A DNA stretch of 64,000 nt from DATFDN01 sp963818725 (lineage in GTDB: Bacteria; Pseudomonadota; Alphaproteobacteria; Acetobacterales; Acetobacteraceae), in contig CAWFTU010000001.1 of the NCBI GenBank assembly GCA_963818725.1, forward strand, positions 992,001 through 1,056,000. Reading direction: 5' to 3'. Shown piece after piece: positions 18,263 through 27,394 of this stretch. Position 1 is the first letter of the stretch, and each line of letters opens with the position of its first letter. Under the pieces are notes generated by a model. The model saw only the letters and a list, made by a program, of their open reading frames with translations, had not been told where the DNA came from and did no database searches. The translations under genes and the position numbers were made by a program.

Positions 18263-19762
18263 GTGTTCGTGGTGGAGGTTTATGCGGCGGTTCGGCAATT
18301 TGTGTTTGTCGAGGGACGGAGCCGGCGGGAGGCGGCCCGGGTCTTTGGTCTGAACCGGGAGACGGTTGCGAAGATCTGCCGGTTCTCGGTGCCTCCTGGC
18401 TGTCGGCGCGAGCAGCCTCCGGCGAAGCCGAAGCTTGGTCCTCTGATCCCGGTGATCGACGCGATCCTGGCATCGGACCGGGATGTGCCGGTGAAGCAGC
18501 GGCACACGGCGCAGCGGATCTTCGAGCGCCTTCGCGACGAGCATGGCTATCCGGGCGGCCACACGGTGGTGAAGGACTATGTCCGGCCGGCGCGGCTGCG
18601 GCTGCGCGAGGCATTCGTGCCGCTGTCGCACCCGCCCGGACATGCGCAGGTGGATTTTGGCCAGTGCATCGGCTTCATCGGCGGCGTGCGGACGGTGATG
18701 CATGTCTTCTGCATGGACCTGCCGCACTCGGACGCGCCGTTCGTGAAGGCCTATCCGGCGGAGACGACGGAGGCGTTTCTGGATGGCCATGTGTCGACCT
18801 TTGGCTTCTTCGGTGGCGTGCCGCTGTCGATTTTGTATGACAACGCGACGCTCGCGGCAGCGCGTATCCTTGGCGATGGCGCGCGGGTACGGACGCGCGC
18901 CTTCACCGAGTTGATCAGCCATTACCTGTTCAAGGACCGGTTCGGCCGTCCCGGCAAAGGGAACGACAAGGGCAAGGTCGAGGGGCTGGTGAAGTATACG
19001 CAGCGGACCTTCATGGCGCCGCTGCCGCACGCGGCGAGCTTTGATGCGCTGAATGCGGCGCTGGAGGCGCGTTGCCTGGCCCGGCAGGATGAGCATGCCG
19101 GACGCCATGAGGAGACGATCGGCGCGCGGCTGCTGAGGGACTTGTCGGCATTGACGGTGTTGCCGGCGGGATCATTCGAGCCTTGTGGGAAGAAGCCGGC
19201 GCGGGCCTCCTCGACGGCGCTGGTGCGCTACCGGATGAACGATTACTCGGTGCCGACGGCCCATGCCTTCCGGGATGTTCTGGTCAAAGGCTTCGTCGAT
19301 CGGGTGCTGATCGTGGCCGGGAGTGAGGTCATTGGCCGCCATGAGCGGGTCCATGGCCGCGGCGCGTTCATCTTTGATCCGCTGCATTATCTGGCGCTGA
19401 TCGAACAGAAGCCGGGCGCGCTGGATCAGGCGGCGGCCCCACAGAACTGGGTGCTGCCGGAGGGGTTTCAGCGGATCCGGCGGCTCCTGGAGGCGCGGAT
19501 GGGAACGCGGGGGAAGCGGGAGTTCATCCAGATCCTGCGGCTGATGGAGGTGTTTCCCGAGACGGTGGTCTCGGCCGCGGTGATCGAGGCGATGCGGCTC
19601 GGCGCGATCGGCTTTGACGCGGTCAAGCAGCTGGTCCTGGCGCGGGTCGAGCAACGGCCGGCACAGCTGGACCTTTCTCGCTATCCCTTTCTGCCTGCGG
19701 CTCGTGTCAGAATGACCGCTGCCGCGGATTACGGCGTCTTGCTGACCCGAGATGCGGCATGA
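18263..19762 (+). CDS. istA: IS21 transposase IstA
   Basis: The 499-residue protein has an N-terminal helix-turn-helix (S-R-R-E-A-A-R-V-F-G-L-N-R-E-T-V-A-K) and an integrase core with D in H-A-Q-V-D-F-G-Q, D in S-I-L-Y-D-N-A-T, and E in K-G-N-D-K-G-K-V-E-G-L-V. The C-terminal domain (Y-R-M-N-D-Y-S-V-P-T) is also typical. The frame is complete. The stop overlaps the istB start by 4 bp, as usual for this operon. Confidence 0.93.
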   Translation: MFVVEVYAAVRQFVFVEGRSRREAARVFGLNRETVAKICRFSVPPGCRREQPPAKPKLGPLIPVIDAILASDRDVPVKQRHTAQRIFERLRDEHGYPGGHTVVKDYVRPARLRLREAFVPLSHPPGHAQVDFGQCIGFIGGVRTVMHVFCMDLPHSDAPFVKAYPAETTEAFLDGHVSTFGFFGGVPLSILYDNATLAAARILGDGARVRTRAFTELISHYLFKDRFGRPGKGNDKGKVEGLVKYTQRTFMAPLPHAASFDALNAALEARCLARQDEHAGRHEETIGARLLRDLSALTVLPAGSFEPCGKKPARASSTALVRYRMNDYSVPTAHAFRDVLVKGFVDRVLIVAGSEVIGRHERVHGRGAFIFDPLHYLALIEQKPGALDQAAAPQNWVLPEGFQRIRRLLEARMGTRGKREFIQILRLMEVFPETVVSAAVIEAMRLGAIGFDAVKQLVLARVEQRPAQLDLSRYPFLPAARVRMTAAADYGVLLTRDAA

Positions 19763-20119
19763 GCGGCGCGATCGAGGCACCACAGGTCCTGCTGGCGCAT
19801 CATCTGAAGGCGCTGAAGCCGCCGACTTTCCTGCGCGAGTGTGCCAAAGTGGCCGCCGCGTGCGCCAAGGACCGCGCCGATCATCCGAAGTTCCTGCTGC
19901 GGCTGGCGGAGCTGGAACCGCTCGATCGCGAGCGCCGGCTGGTGGAGCGGCGGATCCGCGCCGCGCACTTCCCGGCGGTGAAGGGGCTGGAGACCTTCGA
20001 CTTCCCCGCGATCCCGTCGCTGAACAAGATGCTGGTGCTCGATCTGGCGCGCTGCGAGTACATCAACGCCCACGACAACATCATCGCCCTGGGGAATTCC
20101 GGCACCGGCAAGACGCATG

Positions 20120-20433
20120 TATCGATTGCGGCGTCGGATCCGGGGCCGAGGGGAAAGTCGCTTGGAGCGCGTTGTGGCCAGACGAAGTGATCGCGGCTCG
20201 GGTCCGGCACCGGCGCACCGATGCCGGACCGTCGCTATCCTCTCGCCGGGCGGCGGTTCCGTGGGCGTCACCAGCAGTGAGGGCTCCGCAGCGTCTCGAC
20301 GACGTGACGACGAGCCCCGGACCCGGCCTGGGCAGGCGAGAGTAAGGAGATTGTGGCGGCATGACCGGCCACGGATCAAGCACATGGCTGCGCCACTCAG
20401 GACTTCGCCCGTAACTTCCTGGGAGGATGCCTC
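20120..20433 (+). ncRNA. Candidate bridge RNA region of the IS110 element
   Basis: IS110-group elements are known to encode a structured bridge RNA in the noncoding DNA between the left end and the recombinase gene; its two loops pair with donor and target DNA. Here 314 nt of noncoding, GC-rich sequence with many short inverted repeats occupies that position. I could not assign the two guide loops by eye, so the exact RNA ends and its activity are inference from position only. Confidence 0.45.
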
Positions 20434-21771
20434 ATGGGCCAGCGCACAGTCGGGATCGATCTCGCCATCCGCGGTGATCACGTCGCCCGCATCCTCGACG
20501 ACGGGCGGCCAAGCGGCAAGCCGATCCGCTTCCGCCTGACACCCGACAGCCTCACTCGCCTGGTCACGAGCCTGCGGGCGGGTCTGCCATCGGGCGGCAC
20601 CATCACCGCGGTGATGGAGCCGACGGGCATGTCCTGGTTCCTGGTTGCCCACTGGCTCAAGCGGGCGGGGATCACGGTGATCCGCGTCAAGGGCCAGCGT
20701 GTCCGTGCGCTGCGCCGCTACCTCAGCGAGCACACGAAAACCGATGCCGCCGACGCCTATGTGCTCGGTGCCATTCCGCTGTTCGGCGGGGTGCCTGCGG
20801 ATCCCGTCTACGTGCCGGATGCCGAACGCCACGCGCTCCAGCGGCTGACGCGCCAACGTGAGCGCCTGGAGGACGAGGCCTGCGCCATCAAGCGGCGGTT
20901 GCTCGACCTGATCCGTTGGGCCTGTCCGGCCTTGGAAGCGGTGCTGCCGGACTTGCGGACGAACCTGTCGCTCGCGGTCCTGCGCGAGCTGCTTGATCCC
21001 GCCCGCGTCCTCAAGATGCGGCGGTCCGCGCTGCTCCGCTTCGTTGCCAAGCACGCCAGCGGCAACCATCCCCACAGCGGGCCCTTTGCCGAAACCCTCG
21101 TGGACGGCCTCAAGGCCGCCGCGTCGGAGACGCAACTCCTGCACGAGGGCACAATCGACTTCACCCGTCTACAGGTGGAGGCCGCCATTGAGATTGATCG
21201 CATGCGGTTGGTCGAACAGCACCTCTCGGAGCTCCGCCGCGAGATCGCGGTGCTCTACGGCAAGCTCCACCCATCGGACGCCCTGCGCACGATCCCAGGC
21301 ATTGGCGATGCCCTCGCGCCGCTCGTGTTGGGCGTGCTGCACGAGGCGCGGCGGTTCGCTGGCCTGCATCAGCTCCGTGGGTTTTGCGGCATGTTTCCCC
21401 GGACCAACGCGTCGGGGGGCGCCGACCAGCCGGGGCAAGCGGTCACCCAGTCCGGAAACAATCGGATCAAGCGCGCGCTCTACCTCGCTGCTGACGCCGC
21501 GCGGCGCATCGATCCCGGATTGGCGGAGGTCTACTGGCGTCTGATGGTCCGCAAAGGCCACCACCACAAGCAAGCCCTGTGCGCGGTGGCGACACGTTTG
21601 GTCAATCGGATCGGCAAGGTCCTACGCACGGGTGAGGGCTATGAGCTGCGCGACGCCGACGGCACACCGATCAGCGTCGCCCAGGGGAAAGCCATCGTGG
21701 CGCAGCGGTTCAGCGTCCCGGCAGAGATCCGCAATGCCAGGCGCCGGCACCGCGTGGAAAGCATCGCCTGA
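20434..21771 (+). CDS. IS110-family recombinase (DEDD transposase)
   Basis: The 445-residue protein has the N-terminal RuvC-like DEDD domain (G-I-D-L-A at residues 7-11, V-M-E-P-T-G, and K-T-D-A-A-D-A). The C-terminal Tnp20 domain contains L-R-T-I-P-G-I-G and the serine-bearing region F-P-R-T-N-A-S-G-G...Q-A-V-T-Q-S-G-N-N-R-I-K-R-A. The frame is complete and starts at ATG 20434 after GGGAGGA. It is likely active. Confidence 0.93.
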   Translation: MGQRTVGIDLAIRGDHVARILDDGRPSGKPIRFRLTPDSLTRLVTSLRAGLPSGGTITAVMEPTGMSWFLVAHWLKRAGITVIRVKGQRVRALRRYLSEHTKTDAADAYVLGAIPLFGGVPADPVYVPDAERHALQRLTRQRERLEDEACAIKRRLLDLIRWACPALEAVLPDLRTNLSLAVLRELLDPARVLKMRRSALLRFVAKHASGNHPHSGPFAETLVDGLKAAASETQLLHEGTIDFTRLQVEAAIEIDRMRLVEQHLSELRREIAVLYGKLHPSDALRTIPGIGDALAPLVLGVLHEARRFAGLHQLRGFCGMFPRTNASGGADQPGQAVTQSGNNRIKRALYLAADAARRIDPGLAEVYWRLMVRKGHHHKQALCAVATRLVNRIGKVLRTGEGYELRDADGTPISVAQGKAIVAQRFSVPAEIRNARRRHRVESIA

Positions 21772-22298
21772 GGCCAAAATAGGACTTGGCAATCGGTAGG
21801 AAATCATGTCGCCCTGGCTCTTGGCTTGGCGGCCTGCCAGCGTGGCCTATCGGTGGGGTTCGTGACGGCGGCCGGGCTGGTGCACCAGCTGATGGAGGCG
21901 CGGGACGAGCGCCGCCTGCTGAAGCTGCAGGCGCAGATAGCGGCGCTGAAGCTCCTGATCATCGATGAACTGGGCTATGTGCCGTTGTCGCGGACAGGGG
22001 CGGAGCTGCTGTTCGAGGTGTTCAGCCAGAGGCACGAGCGCGGCGCCAGCATCGTGACCTCGAACCTGCCCTTTGAGGACTGGACGAGCGTCTTTGGATC
22101 GGAGCGGCTGACCGGCGCGCTTCTGGATCGCCTCACTCACCACGTCCATATCCTGGAAATGAACGGCGAAAGCTACCGCCTGAAACAGTCCAGGGCCCGG
22201 CGGCGCCAGAAGGCAGATGAAAAGGTCGAGGACCCGGCTCATCATCCAGAAACCGGCGAGATCACCAGCAGCTGACGGCCCGTGCCGATCAGGCCGCG

Positions 22299-22336
22299 GA
22301 CATGAGAAAGGCCCCTGCAGGGGCCTTTCTCATGTC
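22299..22336. terminator. Perfect 38-bp palindrome, probable terminator after istB
   Basis: The 19-base half GACATGAGAAAGGCCCCTG is followed immediately by its exact reverse complement. It lies 24 bp after the istB stop and before the IS21 right end. No long T-run follows, so it may act as a bidirectional hairpin terminator or shield against readthrough. Confidence 0.55.
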
Positions 22337-22573
22337 CATCATGCCACAGCCCAATGGCCTGGTTTTACTCCGCCACGCTGGCCTGGTTTTACTCCGCCGT
22401 TGACAGTTCACCGGTCCTGTGGAGGTTCTCGGCGATGACGGCCTCCCGCTCTCGTCCTCTGCGGGAGGGAGTTCCTGCATTATGTCGTTCGGAAGAGGCC
22501 GTGATCGCATGCAAGGGCGGCATCGCCGCGTGCCAGGCCCCGATCGCTCCGGGTGCCCGGGCGCCTCCGGGCC

Positions 22574-23383
22574 TCACGACTTCCCACCCTCGCGCGGATC
22601 GGCATCGAGCCGGGCGACGATGCCCTCCAGTCCGGGCCTGGCTGCCGGATACCGCGCCAGCACCAAGGGATCGTGGCCGGGGATGATGGCATCCGGTCGG
22701 CTCGCCAGTCGCCGCATCGTCGCGTAGCCCTCCAGTGTCTCCTCCAGATTGTGCAGGATCGGGAAGGCGCGGCCTTCCTCCATGTTGGCGTAGAAATGGC
22801 TGGCGTCGGCGGCCAGCACCAACCAGCCGCGGCGGGTGAGGACCCGCACCACCTGCAAGCCCTTGCTGTGCCCGCCCACGTGATGCACCGACACGCCGGG
22901 CGCCAGCTCCGCCGCGCCGTCGTTGAACGCGACGCGCCCGGCGAACAGCTTGCGGATCATCGCGACCACGTCCTCTTCCTCGAACGCGACGCGCAACCCG
23001 GCGTGACACATGCAGCGGCCGGTGCAAAACGCCATCTCCCTATCCTGGAGGTGGTAGCGGGCGCGCGGGAACAGGTCGTAATTCCCGCAGTGATCGTAAT
23101 GCATGTGAGAGATAATGACGTCCTCGACGGACGCTGGATCGACGCCGATCGCGCGCAGGCCCTCGCCGGGGGAGCGCAGGAACTCCCGACCGCGCTTGCG
23201 GCCCATCGCCGGGTCGAAGCCGGTGTCCAGGATGAAGCTGCGCTCCAGCCCCTTGATCGCCCACACATAATAGTCGAGCGGCATCGGCGCGTCGTGCGGG
23301 TCGCCGCCCAGGAAATTGCCTGATCGCCGCGCGTGCGCGTTGTGCGCGTAGCGGACGGCGTACACTTCCCAGGTGTCGCTCAT
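22574..23383 (-). CDS. Metallo-beta-lactamase-fold hydrolase, N-acyl homoserine lactonase-like
   Basis: The 269-residue protein carries the metal-binding motif H-M-H-Y-D-H (in S-H-M-H-Y-D-H-C-G-N) of the metallo-beta-lactamase superfamily. Further ligands are expected at H in V-H-H-V-G-G-H-S, D in L-A-A-D-A-S-H-F, and the C-terminal H in I-P-G-H-D-P. The length and the spacing of these motifs match the AHL-lactonase (AttM/AiiA-like) subgroup. True substrates may be other lactones or esters. It starts inside the stop of the preceding gene (ATGA overlap at 23380-23383), so it is translationally coupled to a periplasmic binding protein. No secretion signal is seen. Confidence 0.88.
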   Translation of the reverse strand: MSDTWEVYAVRYAHNAHARRSGNFLGGDPHDAPMPLDYYVWAIKGLERSFILDTGFDPAMGRKRGREFLRSPGEGLRAIGVDPASVEDVIISHMHYDHCGNYDLFPRARYHLQDREMAFCTGRCMCHAGLRVAFEEEDVVAMIRKLFAGRVAFNDGAAELAPGVSVHHVGGHSKGLQVVRVLTRRGWLVLAADASHFYANMEEGRAFPILHNLEETLEGYATMRRLASRPDAIIPGHDPLVLARYPAARPGLEGIVARLDADPREGGKS

Positions 23384-24615
23384 GCCTGCTGGCCCTTCCA
23401 GATCGGCTTGGCTGCGGCCGAAGCCTCGGGAAAAATCGTGATCGGGCGGCCGTCCTGCCACTGCACCATGACCACTTCGGCGCCGATCCGCCGTCCCTTG
23501 GCGTCGAACTGCAAGCGGTGCCCCGGAAACAGCAGCGCCGGGCCGGTCGTCAGGTCCATTGTGCGGATCGCGTCGGCCACCTTTGTCCGGTCCGCCGATC
23601 CCGCCGCCTCGATCGCCGCCGCCAACGCCATGACGTGGCCGTAGGCAAAGATGGAATCGTGGCCGAACCAGGGTTCCCCGGTGCGCGCGACGAAGCGCTT
23701 CGACAGCTCCGCCTGCTCCTTGCCGGGCCAGTTCGCGAGCACGACGATGATGCCCTGCATGATGTCGGCACCAGCGGTCTTCAGCAGCTCGGGCGCGGTC
23801 CAGTGCCCGCCGTTGCCGATCAGCGGCACGCGGGTCGCCAGCATTCCGTACTGCGAGAAGGTGTCGGCCAGCATCTTGTCGTCGCCGACACTGGTGGAGA
23901 GCAGCAGCACGAAGTCGGGCCGTGCCCCGCGCACGGGCTGCACCAGCGTCGTCGCGTCCGACAGCGGCGGCGTGTAGGTCTTGTCCACCGCCACCGTCAG
24001 CTTGTTGTCCTTCAGCACGTGCTCGTCCAGCGGTTTGCGGAAGCTCACGCTGGAGGCGGTGTTGTCGCCGATGATGGCCAGCTTGGCCGGGCGTTTGCCG
24101 GTCGCCGCCTGCGCTAGGCGCATGACCATGGGAATGGTCTCGTTGGCTTGTTCGATCGCGGTCGGCGAGGTCTGGAACACGTAGCGGAAGCCGCGCCCGG
24201 TGATCGCGTCGGAGTAGGAGAGCGTGAACCATGGAAGCTGTGCGCGCTCCGTCACCTCGGTCGCGGCCAGGGTGAAGGTGGAGAGCCAGCAGCCGAAGCC
24301 GCCCGAGAGGTCGGGATGCTCGGCGATCGTGCGCTGCGCGCCGTCCTTCGCCTTCTCGGCGGTGTCCTGGGTGTCGTATTGCAGCAGGCGCAGTCTCGCC
24401 CCGCCCAGCGCCTTGATGCCGCCGGCCTTGTTGACGTCATCGACCGCCATCTCGGCGCCCATCTTCTCGAGCAGCCCCGAGCGCGCCCACGGCCCCGAGA
24501 GGGGCACCAGCATGGCGATCTTTACCTCCGCCGGAGCCTGCGCGCGGGCGCGACCGGCAGCAAAGCTCGCGGCCCCCAGCGCAAGCGCCGCGCGACGTCC
24601 GATGCCCTGATTCAT
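23380..24615 (-). CDS. ABC transporter substrate-binding protein, branched-chain amino acid/amide type
   Basis: The start is ATG 24615, preceded by GGAGGA. The leader has twin arginines (I-G-R-R-A-A-L-A-L-G-A-A-S) and a cleavage-like A-R-A-Q-A, so the protein is exported. The mature part is a periplasmic binding protein of the Leu/Ile/Val family: V-K-I-A-M-L-V-P-L-S-G-P-W-A near the start, Y-D-T-Q-D-T after the first lobe, and W-F-T-L-S-Y-S-D in the ligand cleft region. No permease or ATPase genes are adjacent. It forms a two-gene operon with the lactonase-like gene, which suggests that the ligand is related to the hydrolase's substrate (inference). Confidence 0.9.
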   Translation of the reverse strand: MNQGIGRRAALALGAASFAAGRARAQAPAEVKIAMLVPLSGPWARSGLLEKMGAEMAVDDVNKAGGIKALGGARLRLLQYDTQDTAEKAKDGAQRTIAEHPDLSGGFGCWLSTFTLAATEVTERAQLPWFTLSYSDAITGRGFRYVFQTSPTAIEQANETIPMVMRLAQAATGKRPAKLAIIGDNTASSVSFRKPLDEHVLKDNKLTVAVDKTYTPPLSDATTLVQPVRGARPDFVLLLSTSVGDDKMLADTFSQYGMLATRVPLIGNGGHWTAPELLKTAGADIMQGIIVVLANWPGKEQAELSKRFVARTGEPWFGHDSIFAYGHVMALAAAIEAAGSADRTKVADAIRTMDLTTGPALLFPGHRLQFDAKGRRIGAEVVMVQWQDGRPITIFPEASAAAKPIWKGQQA

Positions 24616-24667
24616 GATGCTCCTCCCCCAACGACCCCGCTCCAACCCTTACCGGAGGCCAAACTGC

Positions 24668-25071
24668 TCAACGCTCCCTTCGCTTCCACGTTTGATATGA
24701 TGTGAAGTCTCCGAGCGTCGGATCGCGATGGGCCGTCGATACGAGCTTCAGTTCACCCCCCGTCATCAACTCGATCACGATTTGCGGTCGATGCCGTCCC
24801 ATCCGGGAAAGGATGACCGTTCGACGTGGTAGGTGAGGCCCTTGCCACCTTCATCTATCGTGTAGGTGCCGAAATAGGTAACAATTGGCCCGACTGGAAC
24901 CCGTGGGCTCTTGGTGACAGCCTTGTCGCGATTGGCGGCAGCGATTTGCACGGAAAACTGTCCTGACAGTGCCAAAAACAAGGAATCTTTGACGCCCTCG
25001 CCCCAGGTGTCGTTCTTCCTCCCGTCGTTCAGCAAGTCGTAGATGGACGCGAGCGTGCAGCTGCCAGCCAA
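24668..25071 (-). pseudogene. Lipocalin-like domain protein, frameshifted
   Basis: The first frame reads L-A-G-S-C-T-L-A-S-I-Y-D...W-G-E-G-V-K...G-Q-F-S-V-Q-I...Y-F-G-T-Y-T-I-D-E-G-G-K-G-L-T-Y-H-V-E-R-S-S-F-P, which matches small lipocalin-like proteins. It hits a stop at about 24775. The continuation Q-I-V-I-E-L-M-T-G-G-E-L-K-L-V...T-W-K-R is in another frame and ends at 24668. One indel near 24800 explains both. The function of the family is unknown. Confidence 0.6.
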
Positions 25072-25413
25072 CGATTTAAGAGTTTCTGCGTCGCGTAGCC
25101 GATGCAGAAACTTGGTTGGACTGAACGGCTTGGCGCGATTGCGGCCTTTGGAATTTTCAGGTCAGGCGCCTGGCTATGAAATTCGGGTGCGCCAGCGATT
25201 GGCGCTGCTGGCGGCGCAGCGAGCCCAAACAAGCGCGCGCGACCCGGGATGAGGTCGGGTGTGCGGGCGGGCCCGTCAATCCGAAGCAGCTGTTTCGGGC
25301 GCCATTGACCGAACTGCGACGATATCGGGCAACACCCCGCCTTCGCCTGCGTGGCGGTGCTGGGGAGGGGAGCAGCAAACAGCGGTGTTGATCGGATGGG
25401 ACAGGAGCCCTCG
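25072..25413. other. Noncoding flank, probably includes one IS91 end
   Basis: No credible gene. This stretch follows the stop of the IS91 transposase and may contain its terminus, but I cannot place the boundary because IS91 elements lack inverted repeats and target duplications. Confidence 0.35.
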
Positions 25414-26535
25414 TCATGGTCCGCACGCCTGCTTGGGGGAAAGGCGGCGGATGCGGACAAGATGCCCTTGTCGGCAGCACGGACAGATCTGGGGGCCGTC
25501 GGGTCGCGCGCGGTCTGTGGCCGCGCCGGCGGCGACCTCGACCGTCTCGTCATGGCGCGCGGCCGCAGCCGAACGGTCGAGTTGCAGCAGAAGCCGGGCG
25601 CGGGCCGCCTGCTCGCGCCTGGTATGGTGCCACAGGCCGAAGTAGCGGACCTTGTGCAGGCCCTTGGGCAGCACGTGCTGCAGGAACCGGCGCATGAACG
25701 CGTGGCCCGGGATGCGGCTGGCCCGCCATCGGTTGGATTGGCGGTGCCTGTGGCGGATGGTCACGGTCTGGTCGTCGAGACCGACGATGCGGGCATTGGT
25801 GATGGCGACGCGGAACACGTAGCGGGCGAGATAGTCCAGCACGGCCTGCTCGCCCTCGCCCCAGGCGGTGCAGTGGACGACCCAGGGCTTCGCCCAAGCC
25901 GCGGCGGGCAGGACCAGGTCGGGACGCTGCGCCGCGAACCCGGCCCTGAGCTTGCCGCGCACGAGCTTGGCGAGTGCCCTGACCGGCACGAGGAAATCGG
26001 TGCGGGCCGGATGCCACAGGCGACCGTCATCGGAGACACCGCCGCCGGTGACCAGACAGTGGACGTGAGGGTGGAAGACGAGTTGCTGTGTCCAGGTGTG
26101 CAGCACCGCGAGCACACCGACGGTGCCGCCGACATGGCGCGGGTCGCGGGCGAGTTCGATGATCGCCTCGGCCGCGGCTTTCATCAGCAGGGCGTAGCCG
26201 TCGCGCTGGTTGGTGCGCAGCACCTCGCGCAACTCCTCGGGGATGGTGACGGTGACGTGGAAATAGCGGCTCGGCAGCATCTCGGCCTGGCGGGCCTGCA
26301 GCCAGCGCTCGGTCTGGTCGGTGTGGCATTTGGGACAGCTCCGGTTCTTGCAGGAGTGATAGGCGAACCGCTCGGCGCCGCACTGGTCGCAGCGCCAGAG
26401 GTGGCCACCGAGGGCTTTGGTGCGGCAGGCCAGGATGTCGGTGATGGCACGCCGATGCGATGGCAGCATCGACGCGCCATGGGCCGCCAGGTAGTCGGCC
26501 GCAAAGCGGCGGAAGACGTCCGCCACCTCGATCAC
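25414..26535 (-). CDS. IS91-family HUH transposase
   Basis: The 373-residue protein has the N-terminal zinc-binding module (C-R-T-K-A-L-G-G-H-L-W-R-C-D-Q-C-G, then C-K-N-R-S-C-P-K-C-H) and the HUH motif H-P-H-V-H-C-L-V. The catalytic Tyr region is Y-L-A-R-Y-V-F-R-V-A-I-T. It would move by rolling-circle replication. The frame is intact. It lies 15 bp downstream of a tyrosine recombinase gene, a pairing seen in many proteobacterial IS91-like elements. Confidence 0.93.
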   Translation of the reverse strand: MIEVADVFRRFAADYLAAHGASMLPSHRRAITDILACRTKALGGHLWRCDQCGAERFAYHSCKNRSCPKCHTDQTERWLQARQAEMLPSRYFHVTVTIPEELREVLRTNQRDGYALLMKAAAEAIIELARDPRHVGGTVGVLAVLHTWTQQLVFHPHVHCLVTGGGVSDDGRLWHPARTDFLVPVRALAKLVRGKLRAGFAAQRPDLVLPAAAWAKPWVVHCTAWGEGEQAVLDYLARYVFRVAITNARIVGLDDQTVTIRHRHRQSNRWRASRIPGHAFMRRFLQHVLPKGLHKVRYFGLWHHTRREQAARARLLLQLDRSAAAARHDETVEVAAGAATDRARPDGPQICPCCRQGHLVRIRRLSPKQACGP

Positions 26536-26550
26536 GGCGGGGCCGCGGTG

Positions 26551-27394
26551 TCAGAGGCCGGTCGTCAATCCGTCGACGACACCGCGCAGCGAGACGCGGG
26601 TCGGCTCGGTCAGGTGGGTGTAGATGGCGGTCGTCGAAATGTTGGCGTGGCCGAGCAGGATCTGCACGATCCTCGTATCGACGCCATGCTCGAGCAGCCG
26701 GGTCGCATAGCTGTGCCGCAACGCGTGCGCCGTGACCGGCAGTGTGATGCCGGCGGCCCGGGCGGCGGCCCTGAAGGTGCGGCCCAGCACGTGCTGGTTG
26801 ACCGGGTTGGCGCCATCGCGGCTGGGAAACAGCCAGCGCGGATGGCGATGCGTTCGCCACAAGCTGCGCAACTCGTCCAGCAGGGGTGCAGGCAGCGGCA
26901 CGAGGCGCTGCTTGTCGCCCTTGCCGATGATGCGCAGCAGCCGATTGGCGCCGTCGATGGCGCCGATCTCCAGGGTCGCGGCCTCGCTGACCCGCAGACC
27001 GCAGGCATACATGAGGGCAAGACAGGCCTTGTGGCTCGGGCTCCTGATGCAGCCCAGGAGCTTACGGACCTGCGCGTCCGGCAGGGCGACCGGGAGGCGG
27101 CGCTGCTTCGGGGGACGGATCCTTTTTCCCCCCGAACAGCGGCCAATCGCGATCCAGCGTTCGACGGTAGAGGAACTGGATGCCGCCGTGGTTGGTCTTG
27201 AAGGTGCCGAGGGCCACGCCCCGCTCGCGCAATGCAAGCAGGTAGGCGCGCACCTCTGCCTCGCTCAGTTGGTCGGGCGCGCGCCGGTAGTGCTTGGCCA
27301 GACGGCGAACCCCGTCGAGGTAGATGCGCTGGGTTCCGGCCGCCAACCCGGCCACCCTCATGTCTTCGGTCATTTGCACGCGTAACGTTGTCAT
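26551..27394 (-). pseudogene. Tyrosine recombinase accompanying IS91, frameshifted
   Basis: The N-terminal SAM-like core-binding domain (27062-27394) runs to L-F-G-G-K-K-D. The catalytic domain continues in another frame (R-P-P-K-Q-R-R-L-P-V-A-L...) and contains the recombinase residues: R in G-L-R-V-S-E-A, H-A-L-R-H-S-Y-A-T, H-A-N-I-S-T-T, and Y in A-I-Y-T-H. The switch lies in a run of G6A5 near 27125-27140, so slippage, sequencing error or a true mutation are all possible. Confidence 0.85.

Larger units (their letters stand above)
20120..21804 (+). mobile_element. IS110-family element
   Basis: The boundaries follow from rejoining istB: the sequence between two CATG copies (20116-20119 and 21805-21808) is foreign. 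There are no terminal inverted repeats, as expected for IS110. The element has a 314-nt noncoding left end and a short right end, which is the layout of the IS110 subgroup rather than IS1111. Confidence 0.85.
19759..22275 (+). pseudogene. istB: IS21 helper ATPase IstB, split by IS110
   Basis: The first part (from ATG 19759) reaches the Walker A motif G-N-S-G-T-G-K-T-H-V and is cut in the next codon at 20119. The second part resumes at about 21805 with A-L-A-L-G-L-A-A-C-Q-R-G and contains Walker B (L-L-I-I-D-E-L-G-Y-V) and the sensor region (S-I-V-T-S-N-L-P-F-E-D-W). Removing the IS110 and one CATG rejoins the frame exactly. IstB normally stimulates IstA and governs target choice, so this IS21 copy is disabled. 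Confidence 0.9.
18156..22405 (+). mobile_element. IS21-family element carrying an inserted IS110
   Basis: Both ends carry the multiple subterminal repeats typical of IS21, built on GGCGG...AAAA...AGGCCA. There are two on the left (18158-18225) and two on the right (about 22356-22405). The element encodes IstA and IstB, with istB split by an IS110. No target duplication can be shown because the left flank is an IS256 fragment and the right flank is unrelated. Confidence 0.8.

Noticed and set aside
22574..24232. A 552-codon minus-strand frame that appears to fuse unknown sequence to the lactonase
   Set aside because: The first 280 codons are an Arg/Gly-rich shadow of the binding-protein gene. 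The real lactonase begins at the coupled ATG 23383.
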